Assembly: GCA_016209785.1 (NCBI GenBank)
Contig: JACQVM010000221.1
Span: 1 to 11,352 of the forward strand
Reading direction: 5' to 3'
Length of the DNA stretch: 11,352 nt
Origin: Candidatus Melainabacteria bacterium
GTDB taxonomy: Bacteria > Cyanobacteriota > Vampirovibrionia > Obscuribacterales > Obscuribacteraceae
Of the stretch, positions 1 to 8,674 are shown piece after piece. The stretch's first letter is position 1. The number at the start of each line of letters is the position of its first letter. Position numbers and translations under genes: made by a program. Under the pieces are notes generated by a model that saw only the letters and a program-made list of their open reading frames with translations, was not told the origin of the DNA and searched no databases.

Positions 1-158
1 GTGCCTGCAAATAGACGGGACAGTTTTTAGATAAGCTCTTACAAATGATAACTACTTTTGCTGTGATTCATTAGGCTTTGTCGTAAACTGCTAAGATCTA
101 CTGTCATGATGCGCGTATATACTGCGCCTGTGTATTGGTGTCTTTTTTTGGAGCTTAA
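1..158 (+). other. Upstream region / leader of the atpD operon
   Basis: No convincing gene lies here. One plus-strand frame is open from base 1 to a TAG at 28-30 (about nine codons), so the end of an upstream gene is possible but cannot be identified. A Shine-Dalgarno GGAG sits at 150-153, five bases before the atpD ATG, directly after a run of seven T (143-149). A perfect 8-base palindrome GTATATAC (115-122) is flanked on both sides by GCGC (111-114 and 124-127); it could be an operator or a short stem. I found no clear -35/-10 pair, although TATACT (118-123) and TAAGAT (92-97) are possible -10 boxes. At least the last 128 bases are noncoding on this strand, so no gamma-subunit gene abuts atpD. 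Confidence 0.5.
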
Positions 159-1585
<1,427 letters not shown>

Positions 1586-1586
<1 letters not shown>

Positions 1587-2284
1587 TGACGAAAGATAAG
1601 GAAAGTGTGCAGGACAAGGGAGCTCACAAAGGACAGGATAGAACATCGAGCCGGCGTGTGTTTCTTTTTGGTCGTCTAGAAAATGAAGTGGCTGAGCCTA
1701 TTATTAAGCGATTGTTGAGGCTGAACGAACGAGACTCGGTGAGGCCCATTGACCTGTATATTAATTCTGCCGGTGGTAACGGATATAATGCGGATGCCAT
1801 TATTGCTGTCATTCATTCTATTGAGGCTCCAGTAAACACTATATGTTTAGGGCATGCTCTGTCGGGCGCATGCGAAATCTTAGCTTCAGGCACAGGTGAG
1901 CGCTCAGCTTATGAGTTTGCGACGCTCATGTTTCACCAGACATTATGGGAAGCTGACGGTGACATCACAAATTTAGAAATTCAGGCAGTACAAGGACAAC
2001 GCTTTCGCGAAGCACAAATTGAGCTTTTGCATCGTTGCACTGGACAAGACAAAGTTAAAATCAGACGTGATATTGAGCGTGACTATTATATGTCTGCTGA
2101 GCAGGCGCGTGAGTATGGAATTATCGATAAGGTGATTCATCATAGTCAAAGTCCTGGTGGCACCGTAGGCGGTGCTATACGTAAACTCAAAACATCAGGC
2201 GCTGTCAGTAAGTCAAACCAGAAGTCTAGAAATTTAGGCAAAACAGCCAGTTTAGCTAAGCGCTCGGTCAGCAGAGGCAGGTAA
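1586..2284 (+). CDS. ClpP-family serine peptidase lodged between atpD and atpC
   Basis: Self-compartmentalising serine peptidase of the ClpP fold, 232 residues from the ATG. The core runs from RVFLFGRL (about 24-31) to GIIDKVI (178-184). The triad is intact: Ser93 in GHALSGA, His117 in MFHQT and Asp162 in RRDIERD. The oxyanion loop reads NSAGGN, with Ala for the usual Pro (NSPGG). The usual ClpP N-terminal region (axial loop and first helix, of the RGERSYDIYSRLL type) is missing and replaced by about 23 polar, charged residues. The last 43 residues (190-232) contain 11 Lys/Arg and no Asp/Glu, unlike ordinary ClpP. The ATG shares one base with the atpD stop (TGATG); a TTG three bases earlier is a less likely start. 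I see no Shine-Dalgarno nearby, so translation is probably coupled to atpD. Family assignment is firm. Whether it works with a Clp ATPase, and on what substrate, cannot be read from the sequence. Confidence 0.92.
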
Positions 2285-2289
2285 CAGAA

Positions 2290-2727
2290 ATGGCTGATAC
2301 ACTTACTTTGAGGATTGTCACACCAGAGAGGATCGTGCTGGAACAGGAGGTTGATGAGGTGGTTGCTCGCGCCATTGATGGCGAGTTGGCTATTTTGCCG
2401 CACCACCAGCCGCTTTTGACCCCGCTGGCAATTGACATTGTGCGTTACAAAGATGATTCTGGAGACGCCACGGCTGCTGTTATCGGTGGCATTATGGAGG
2501 TGGCTAACAATGAGGTTACCATTTTAAGTGATCTTGCCGAGCTGGATACAGAAGTTGATGAAGCCAGAGCTCATCAGCGCAAAGGGAGAGCAGAGGCAGA
2601 GAAAACCCAGCGTGTTGACAAACTGGATGTTTATCTTGCTGAGATGGCTCTGGCTAAGAGTATTGCCCGTCTTAAGGCAGCTGAGTTGGCCAAGCAACGT
2701 ATGCGATCCAGGCAAAGACCAAGCTAG
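2290..2727 (+). CDS. atpC: F1F0 ATP synthase subunit epsilon
   Basis: Small rotor-stalk subunit of F1 that binds gamma and can inhibit ATP hydrolysis through its C-terminal helices. The 145 residues fit the family (about 130-145). The N-terminal beta-sandwich (1-85) carries the typical TPERIVLEQEVDEVV and GELAILPHHQPLLTPL segments, and a charged helical hairpin occupies about 88-140. The start lies 5 bases after the stop of the ClpP-like gene, with a weak AGG-type ribosome site in the last codons of that gene. Finding epsilon two genes after beta, rather than immediately after it, is the odd point of this operon. The stop is 8 bases from the stop of a convergent gene. Confidence 0.96.
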   Translation: MADTLTLRIVTPERIVLEQEVDEVVARAIDGELAILPHHQPLLTPLAIDIVRYKDDSGDATAAVIGGIMEVANNEVTILSDLAELDTEVDEARAHQRKGRAEAEKTQRVDKLDVYLAEMALAKSIARLKAAELAKQRMRSRQRPS

Positions 2728-2748
2728 GATTATTGTTACTTCTTAGCT
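2722..2748. terminator. Weak stem-loop between convergent stops
   Basis: AGCTAGGA (2722-2729) pairs with TCTTAGCT (2741-2748), eight pairs including one G-T wobble, around an 11-base loop that contains the gap between the atpC stop and the stop of the opposing gene. No T-run follows on either strand. This could be a weak bidirectional terminator or simply chance. Confidence 0.25.
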
Positions 2749-3707
2749 GGCAGTAAAAGCAGCACTGATTTAACTTGGGTTTCAGGGCTCTTGCTGCATA
2801 CCAGTTGACCTGGCAGAGAGTGCGAGGTGTCTGATGGGTGCACCAGCCGAACAAACATGGTGCTGGAGGTACCCCCATCGAAATTAATTGCTTCTGAGCA
2901 GCCCAGGTTTTGCATAAATTGAGACACTTGTTTAAGTGTAAGCCCGACAGAGTTGGCATCCTGTCCGGGTCCTGCCACGCATGCCAGTATTGCATATCCA
3001 TCTGGGGTGATACCAAAAGCAGTGCGTGCCGCTGGTTTGTTAGAGCCTATTGAATCAGTTTCTTTGCCATCCGGATCTGGTCTGACAAAGGCTTCTGTGC
3101 GATCGCCAAGCATGGGTAGAAGTCTAGGACCAGCCTGCAAGGAGTGTATCAATTTGGTGTCTTTTGGCCTAGGATCATGATGTAAAGCAATCTGAATTGT
3201 GGATTTTCCGTGAACATCTTCTAGAAAACGAACTTCACTGCGATTGTATATGGTTTCAAGGTGTTGCTTAAGCCTAGGGTTTTCGCTGAGAGCATTATTT
3301 TCATGTGGGTTGGCCTCTTCTTGTTTGTCAATTACTACATAGCTTGTGCTTACCCCGTCGCTTAAATTGAAGAACCCGCCATTTATGGCAGCACTAGCGT
3401 TGTGCATAATTGCGACCTCAGAGGTGGGCATAGTTTCCTTGTTAATGGCAGGCTGAAAAGTCCATTTCCCTGACTTCATATCTGCTACCACAAGGTGCAC
3501 CTTGCTGCCGTTGCTGGCAGTAAGGGTATAGTAAATTGCTCCATCATGAGGCCATAAATATGCTGGTGGAGCTAAATTATGCCACAAGGGTGGTGAGCTG
3601 ATCTTGCGGAGGTCAAATGCTTGTGCAAAGGCTGAAGTTGAGAAGATAGCAACTAGCCCTAGGCAGATACTTGCCCGCCACCGAGGCAAGAAACCAAACC
3701 CCGGCAT
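2736..3707 (-). CDS. Exported phosphodiester glycosidase-like (DUF2233/NAGPA) protein
   Basis: Probable exported enzyme of the phosphodiester glycosidase family, whose best-known member removes GlcNAc from mannose-6-phosphate diesters; bacterial relatives are often linked to surface polysaccharides. Numbered from the ATG at 3707, the 323-residue protein has a signal peptide (basic RWR, hydrophobic ICLGLVAIFSTS, cleavage after AFA at about 28). The family motifs follow in order: AINGGFF (107-113), QAGPRLL (191-197), RTAFGITPDG (228-237) and NFDGGTSSTM (275-284). Family membership is well supported; the substrate is unknown. The start is uncertain. An in-frame TTG at 3755 would add 16 residues and overlap the dehydrogenase stop by 11 bases, while a TTG six codons after the ATG (3689) also leaves a good signal peptide. 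The ATG lies inside the loop region of a terminator-like hairpin. No clear Shine-Dalgarno marks any of these starts. Confidence 0.82.
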   Translation of the reverse strand: MPGFGFLPRWRASICLGLVAIFSTSAFAQAFDLRKISSPPLWHNLAPPAYLWPHDGAIYYTLTASNGSKVHLVVADMKSGKWTFQPAINKETMPTSEVAIMHNASAAINGGFFNLSDGVSTSYVVIDKQEEANPHENNALSENPRLKQHLETIYNRSEVRFLEDVHGKSTIQIALHHDPRPKDTKLIHSLQAGPRLLPMLGDRTEAFVRPDPDGKETDSIGSNKPAARTAFGITPDGYAILACVAGPGQDANSVGLTLKQVSQFMQNLGCSEAINFDGGTSSTMFVRLVHPSDTSHSLPGQLVCSKSPETQVKSVLLLLPAKK

Positions 3708-3721
3708 TAAAGCCGGGGTTT
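3696..3721 (-). terminator. Strong hairpin after the aldehyde dehydrogenase gene
   Basis: A perfect 10-base-pair stem, AAACCCCGGC (3696-3705) with GCCGGGGTTT (3712-3721), encloses a 6-base loop. On the minus strand it lies 24 bases after the dehydrogenase stop and is followed by a broken T-rich tract (TTTGGTTTCTT), as expected of an intrinsic terminator. On the plus strand it is followed only by a short TTTT. It overlaps the 5' end of the next minus-strand gene, so it may attenuate that gene rather than fully insulate it. Confidence 0.7.
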
Positions 3722-3744
3722 TGGCACAGGTCTTCTTTAGGACA

Positions 3745-5244
3745 TCAGTCAGCAACGTTTACCCACACGCTCTTGATGTTGGTATACAGCTCAATGGCAT
3801 GTTTGCCCAATTCTCGTCCATAGCCGCTCATCTTGTAGCCACCAAATGGTACTGCTGGGTCAAATACGTTGTAGCAGTTTACCCAGATGGTGCCTGCCTT
3901 AATTTGGGCAGCCAGTCTATGGGCTTTCTTGATGTCTTTAGTCCAGACAGCTCCGGAGAGACCATAGGTAACTTTGTTAGCTTGTTCAGCAATGTCTTCA
4001 GCTGATGTAAATGGAATTACGGCCAGCACCGGACCAAAGACTTCCTCTTGAGCAATGCGCATGCTGTTTTGTACGCCCTTGAAAATAGTCGGCTTGACAA
4101 AATAACCTCGGGATAGCTCGCCAGCAGGACGCTCGCCGCCACATGCCAAACTCGCGCCTTCTTTTTTGGCAATATCTATGTAGCTAAGAATTCTGTCAAG
4201 TTGCTCTTTGGAGACCTGTGGTCCAATTTGAGTCTTTTCATCTAGTCCAGGACCTTGGCGCAGGCTGTTAGCCTGGTGAGTTAGCTTGGAGAGAAACTCA
4301 TCGTAAATAGGCCTTTCCAGGAAAAGCCGTGATCCAGCACAGCAGACTTGGCCTTGGTTAAAGAATATGCCGGTGATTGCACCTTTGATAGCAGCGTCAA
4401 TGTCAGCATCAGCAAAGACAATATTTGGTGCCTTGCCGCCTAGCTCAAGCGATACACGTTTTAAGTTTACCGTGGATGCTTTGACAATTTCACGACCAGT
4501 CTTGTCTTCACCGGTAAAAGCAATCTTGTCTACATCCATGTGAGTAGCAAGAGCTTCACCTGCTGCATTAGGACCAAAGCCAGTGACAATGTTGACGACG
4601 CCGTCAGGAAAGCCAACTTCACAGATAAGCTCACCTAAACGCAACGCAGTAAGTGGTGTCTGCTCTGCTGGTTTTAAGATAACGGTGTTGCCTGTTGCTA
4701 GTGCTGGGCCAAACTTCCAAGCTGCCATCAAAAGAGGGAAGTTCCAAGGGATTATCTGTCCTACGACGCCCACTGGCTCGCGTAAGGTGTAATTAAAGAA
4801 ATTGTCGTTTACGTTTAACGTTTCACCTTCCAGCTTGGTAGCCCAACCAGCGTAATAACGGAATGTCTCTACTGTCTGGGGAACATCAACATGACGCGAT
4901 TCCCGTATAGGTTTGCCATTATCAAGTGTTTCTAGTTGAGCAAATTCCTCAGCATGCTCTTCGATGGCATCAGCTAGTTTATAAAGAAGACGTCCGCGGG
5001 CTGCAGCGCTCATCTTACGCCATGGACCTTTCTCGAAGGCTTGGCGTGCTGCCTTAACTGCCTTCTCAATGTCTACCTTGTCACCTTCAGCTACTTTGGC
5101 CAGGACTTCATCAGTGGCCGGGTTCTTGGTTTCAAAGGTTTTGCCAGATTCCGCGGGTATCCATTTCCCATCAATCAGCAATTTCTTGGGTTGCTGTGTT
5201 AGGAAGTCTTTGCACAGAAGTTCTTTTTCAAGGGTAACAGCCAC
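3745..5244 (-). CDS. NAD(P)-dependent aldehyde dehydrogenase
   Basis: Cytosolic enzyme of the ALDH superfamily that oxidises an aldehyde to its carboxylic acid with NAD(P)+. It has 499 residues, the normal length, and resembles the ALDH1/2-betaine aldehyde dehydrogenase group. Visible active-site parts are the oxyanion Asn168 in PWNFP, cofactor-binding Lys191 in KPAEQTP, general base Glu267 in LELGGKAPN, the nucleophile Cys301 in GQVCCAGSR and the cofactor-contact EEVFGPV at about 400. The loop that usually reads FTGS is FTGEDKTGR (253-261 region), a variant of the nicotinamide/pyrophosphate contact. The start is GTG, chosen because GGAGGG lies seven bases upstream. The gene follows the histidine kinase on the same strand after a 147-base gap and ends at a strong hairpin. 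The physiological aldehyde cannot be told from the sequence. Confidence 0.95.
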   Translation of the reverse strand: MAVTLEKELLCKDFLTQQPKKLLIDGKWIPAESGKTFETKNPATDEVLAKVAEGDKVDIEKAVKAARQAFEKGPWRKMSAAARGRLLYKLADAIEEHAEEFAQLETLDNGKPIRESRHVDVPQTVETFRYYAGWATKLEGETLNVNDNFFNYTLREPVGVVGQIIPWNFPLLMAAWKFGPALATGNTVILKPAEQTPLTALRLGELICEVGFPDGVVNIVTGFGPNAAGEALATHMDVDKIAFTGEDKTGREIVKASTVNLKRVSLELGGKAPNIVFADADIDAAIKGAITGIFFNQGQVCCAGSRLFLERPIYDEFLSKLTHQANSLRQGPGLDEKTQIGPQVSKEQLDRILSYIDIAKKEGASLACGGERPAGELSRGYFVKPTIFKGVQNSMRIAQEEVFGPVLAVIPFTSAEDIAEQANKVTYGLSGAVWTKDIKKAHRLAAQIKAGTIWVNCYNVFDPAVPFGGYKMSGYGRELGKHAIELYTNIKSVWVNVAD

Positions 5245-5391
5245 GTTTAGACCCTCCAGAAGGATTTGTTGTTACATTTATTGCTGTTGGAAACTGCCTC
5301 CAACCTAAGTTTAAAGGGTATCATGTGGACGTGTCTAAGGTATATACAATGAGGTTGGTTTAATCAGTCCGGTGTTAGCGCCAGGGTTGGT
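5245..5391 (-). other. Gap between kinase and aldehyde dehydrogenase genes
   Basis: This 147-base noncoding gap separates two genes on the same strand. It contains a short inverted repeat, GTTGGA (5286-5291) with TCCAAC (5299-5304), in what would be the dehydrogenase leader, and an AT-rich TGTATATACC-like element (around 5339-5350, minus strand) that might be a -10 region without a recognisable -35. Independent transcription of the dehydrogenase is possible but not proven. Confidence 0.3.
5252..5257 (-). promoter_or_regulatory. Ribosome binding site fixing the ALDH GTG start
   Basis: On the minus strand GGAGGG stands seven bases before the GTG at 5242-5244. No ATG in frame is better placed, so this site decides the start. 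Confidence 0.75.
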
Positions 5392-7443
5392 CTACTGAGA
5401 GACTTCCATGGTTGATGCTCTTGTAGGCAACGTGACACTAATTGTAGTGCCCTGGCCAACATGACTTTCACAGAAAATCTTGCCACCATGTGCTTCTACA
5501 ATTTGACGGCACAAATATAGGCCTAATCCAGTGCTAGCTGGATAGGTTCTTTGAGCCCCACCACGCCAAAAGCGTTCAAACAGTCTGGCTTGATCCTCTT
5601 GAGGAATACCTTTGCCTGAGTCTTTTACTACAATGGTGACCTCATCTTCTGATGAATGCCTTAAATGCACCTCAATGAGCCCGGCATTGTCTGTAAACTT
5701 GATGGCATTGCTAACAAGGTTGATGAGCATACGGCGCACTGCTAAATGATCTGCCCACATTTCAATTGGGCTATCTACTGGACCGACGTTAAACTTGATG
5801 GTACGCTGGTCTGCTAGAGGTGTTAACTCGTCCAGGCACTGGGTAATAAGCAAGGGCAAATTGAGCTTTTGGAAGTGAACTGACTCCAAACCAGCTTCAT
5901 AACGGAATGAGTCCAGGAGCATGTGGACCATGTCCAATAAAGCGCTGTTGCTCTTCTTTAGCAACGAGATTAGCCGTGCTTGCTCCTTATGCATCTCCGG
6001 GTCGATGCTGTCCAGCAATAACGAAAGTGTTCGATCTGCGCCAATTAATGGTGCCTTTAGATCATGCGTAAGTGTAGCAGCAAAATCTTCTCGTTGCTGG
6101 GCAATTCTAACTCTTTCTGTTACATCTGACATAAGCAAAACAGCGCCTTGACTGCTGTTATTTTCATTCTTAACAGGCCACAATGCTATATCCCAGTAAG
6201 TTGGGTTTCGCTCAGATTGAGTCTCGCACTCCAGTGGATAACTGTTTGCAGAAAAATGCGTGTTTAAGCTGATGGCTGAATTTAGGCTTTCTTGAGGCAA
6301 TTGAGGCAAAATGGCAAATATGTTTTGGTTGCAAATGCTTTGAGCAGTTAAAGACAACTGCTCCCGAAAAACTTTATTTATCTCCAGTATGTTGAGGTTA
6401 TTGTCCAGCCTGGCTATCCCTGTCGGGGCATGCTCAAAAATTGCTCTGGCCACGTTCTTTTCAGCTTCCAGGGCTCTCAAGGACATCTCGTGAGCCAACT
6501 TCCGCTCGGTGATGTCGTGCACTAATGCACATAAAGAGGATGTTTCTCCTGATTTAACTGGGAACAACACAAGCTCAACTGCCAATTTGTGCCCATCACG
6601 GTGCTGGGCACTAAACTCCATTCTCTTGTTGATGAATTGGTGCTGTCTTGTGGAAAGAAAGCTTGTCACAAGCTCATTTTCCTTTATAGCAGGAGGAATC
6701 ACTATATCTGCCAGTGCCTTGCCAACTGCTTCACCTTGTGACCAACCTAATAGTTGCTCGGCTTGATTGCTCCACTCAGTTATTTTGCCGTCTTCGTCCA
6801 TAACTACAAAAGCATCGTAGCCACTCTCAATTAAAAGACGGGTATGCCTTTCGCTTTCAGCTAATTCATTTGCTTGATGCTGTAGCTGCTCAAAAAGTCT
6901 GGCATTTTCATAGACGACAGCCAACATTTTAGTTAAGTTAACTGCTAGGCGCTCATCTTCATCGGTAAATTCAGGCTGACCAACCTTATCTACCAGATAA
7001 AGCCAACCATAAGAGCGGCTATCTGTAACAATGGGGGCACACAAGAAAGAGTTTATGGGGGGATGATCGCTAGGAAATCCTGCGGGGTTACCGGATAAAT
7101 TTTCCAAACGAAGACAGCGCTTATCTGCAAATACTGTCTTAAGCATTTCTTGGCGAGGGTTAACCGGTTCTGACAGCGTCAGGGCATTTCCATCAGATTT
7201 GGTCACAAAATAATGACAAAGCTGTTGTCCATCATCCTGCAACACACCAACGGCTGCATACTTTGCACCAATAAGGCTGCAAGAAGCTTTGCAATAACCT
7301 TCCAGGAGACGTTTTGGATCTCGTTCCGAGCCAAGCTTGACACCTAGCTCAACAAGGCAATTGAGTCCTAATGTTGCTGCCTTTAATTGTTCTAGTGCAT
7401 AAGAAGTTGTCTTAATTAGCGAAGGAGTCCTGAGGTGTTCCAT
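5392..7443 (-). CDS. Cytoplasmic GAF-PAS-PAS hybrid-sensor histidine kinase
   Basis: Sensor kinase of a two-component system, 683 residues, with no membrane segment, so it should sense an intracellular signal. The order is a GAF domain (about 35-185), a first PAS (about 200-315, ending in the DITERK motif), a second PAS (about 328-445, ending DVTER), a dimerisation/phosphoacceptor domain with His460 in LTHDLKAPL, and an ATPase domain. The ATPase has the N box (Asn575 and Asn579 in INLVSNAIKF), G1 DSGKGIP (608-614), F box LFERFWRGG and G2 STGLGLYL. There is no receiver domain and no response regulator in the window, so it is an orphan here and its partner is unknown. The ATG has AAGGA four bases upstream (7448-7452, minus strand). 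The gene is divergent from the TPR gene and precedes the aldehyde dehydrogenase. The ligand of the GAF and PAS domains cannot be deduced. It is a plain kinase; 'hybrid' here means only mixed sensory domains. Confidence 0.93.
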   Translation of the reverse strand: MEHLRTPSLIKTTSYALEQLKAATLGLNCLVELGVKLGSERDPKRLLEGYCKASCSLIGAKYAAVGVLQDDGQQLCHYFVTKSDGNALTLSEPVNPRQEMLKTVFADKRCLRLENLSGNPAGFPSDHPPINSFLCAPIVTDSRSYGWLYLVDKVGQPEFTDEDERLAVNLTKMLAVVYENARLFEQLQHQANELAESERHTRLLIESGYDAFVVMDEDGKITEWSNQAEQLLGWSQGEAVGKALADIVIPPAIKENELVTSFLSTRQHQFINKRMEFSAQHRDGHKLAVELVLFPVKSGETSSLCALVHDITERKLAHEMSLRALEAEKNVARAIFEHAPTGIARLDNNLNILEINKVFREQLSLTAQSICNQNIFAILPQLPQESLNSAISLNTHFSANSYPLECETQSERNPTYWDIALWPVKNENNSSQGAVLLMSDVTERVRIAQQREDFAATLTHDLKAPLIGADRTLSLLLDSIDPEMHKEQARLISLLKKSNSALLDMVHMLLDSFRYEAGLESVHFQKLNLPLLITQCLDELTPLADQRTIKFNVGPVDSPIEMWADHLAVRRMLINLVSNAIKFTDNAGLIEVHLRHSSEDEVTIVVKDSGKGIPQEDQARLFERFWRGGAQRTYPASTGLGLYLCRQIVEAHGGKIFCESHVGQGTTISVTLPTRASTMEVSQ

Positions 7444-7581
7444 TTCTTCCTTGGTTTATGGAGTCCGTACCTATTATGCCACTCAAGTAATGTTCGTGGC
7501 GGCAGCCTGTGAAGGGGTGGCTAATTGTGTTAAGGTCAGTCTATTATGTAAGCTAGATTGTCAGACCAGCGAGGTGTCTAG

Positions 7582-8670
7582 GTGAAGGCAGTTGGTTTTG
7601 TACAAGTTGTTGTTTTGGTTTCAGTGCTCCTAGCTAGCTCTGTCGAGGTGGTGGGGAAGCCAAGCGCCTCTTCTAAAGTGCAGTTAGGAGAGCTGTTGTT
7701 TTTTAATGGAAACATAGATGGGGCAATCAATGCATTCCGCCATGCGCTCATTCTTGATCCTAATTTGTGGCAGGCGCATTTAAATCTTGTCAATATGTAC
7801 ATCCAGAAGAATGATTTCCCCAAAGCTATAGAAGAGTGTCGAGAAGTACTGAAAGCAAAGCCAGGACACAAGGATGTTCACCTCATCCTCGGTAATCTTT
7901 TAAGAGCCCAAAATGATCTTGATGGTGCTGAGCAGGAGCTAAAAAAGGCAATTGCTTCTGGTGCCAGCCCAGCTCTTGCACATAATGCGCTAGGACTTAC
8001 TATGCTTCAAAAGGGGAATCTAAATGGTGCTCACGAGCACATCTCTCAAGCTTTACTAAAGCAAAAGAATTTTGCTGATGCCCACCTAGTAATGGGAATA
8101 GTACTTTTTAAGAAAGGCGATAAAGACAAGGCTCTACAAGAAATTGAGTTGGCTATTAAGAAAAAGGAAAAGTATCCCGAAGCACACAACGCTAAAGGTG
8201 ACATTCTATCTTCTGATGGGAAGTGGCAGGAAGCTTTAGCAGAATACAAGAAAGCAGTAACTGAAGAACCTAAGTATGCGCAGGCATTTGCATCAATGGG
8301 TAATGCTTATCTTCAATTGAGTGATACAGACTCTGCAAAAGAAGCATACGCTAGAGCTCGAGAACTTAATCCAACGGATAAAAACATACTTTATGGCTTA
8401 GCGCTGATGCTGGAAAAGAGCAAGCGCATTGATGAGGCGCTGGCAGAATTTCAAAATGCACTTATGCTTGAGACTGATCCAATGATGGCAGCCCAGATTA
8501 GGGTTCACATGAATCAACTAAGACAGCAAAAAAACTTGCAGTTTACCATTGGTGGGCAACAAGGTGCAGGGGGCATGATGCCAGGCTTTGAAATGCAAAA
8601 TCCTTTTGGGCATTCCTATGCCGATCTTATAAAAATTAAGCCATTACATAGCTCAAGCAAACCCAAGTAA
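7582..8670 (+). CDS. Exported tetratricopeptide-repeat protein
   Basis: A 362-residue protein made mostly of about eight consecutive TPR units, which form a helical scaffold for protein-protein contacts. A signal peptide is likely at 1-25 (Lys2, then a Val/Leu-rich stretch, ending near VVG before KPSASS); no lipobox cysteine is present. Repeats lie at about 30-60, 62-95, 96-129, 131-163, 165-198, 199-231, 233-265 and 267-300, with typical A/G and P positions such as NAYLQLSDTDSAKEAYARAR. The last 60 residues are not TPR; they hold a Gln/Gly/Met-rich segment (GGQQGAGGMMPGFEM) and a short basic end. The start is GTG, supported by GAGGTG five bases upstream (7571-7576). The 138-base gap to the divergent kinase must hold both promoters, but only TATTAT-like -10 boxes (for example 7542-7547) are visible. 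No specific function can be assigned. Confidence 0.88.
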   Translation: MKAVGFVQVVVLVSVLLASSVEVVGKPSASSKVQLGELLFFNGNIDGAINAFRHALILDPNLWQAHLNLVNMYIQKNDFPKAIEECREVLKAKPGHKDVHLILGNLLRAQNDLDGAEQELKKAIASGASPALAHNALGLTMLQKGNLNGAHEHISQALLKQKNFADAHLVMGIVLFKKGDKDKALQEIELAIKKKEKYPEAHNAKGDILSSDGKWQEALAEYKKAVTEEPKYAQAFASMGNAYLQLSDTDSAKEAYARARELNPTDKNILYGLALMLEKSKRIDEALAEFQNALMLETDPMMAAQIRVHMNQLRQQKNLQFTIGGQQGAGGMMPGFEMQNPFGHSYADLIKIKPLHSSSKPK

Positions 8671-8674
8671 GTAC

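Noticed and set aside
111..149. GCGC-flanked palindrome plus T-run before atpD as an intrinsic terminator of an upstream gene
   Set aside because: The outer stem is only four pairs and is separated from the T-run by 15 bases, so it does not have terminator geometry.
2672..3016. Minus-strand frame of 114 codons over the atpC end and the glycosidase C-terminus
   Set aside because: It is a shadow of the glycosidase gene, which carries the conserved DGG and AGP motifs in another frame.
3604..4005. Plus-strand frame of 133 codons across the glycosidase start and the dehydrogenase end
   Set aside because: Both underlying minus-strand genes have clear family motifs; this frame has none and no ribosome site of note.
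7582..8670. TPR coding repeats as a DNA repeat array
   Set aside because: The repetition is at the protein level (34-residue TPR periodicity); no near-identical DNA repeats are seen.
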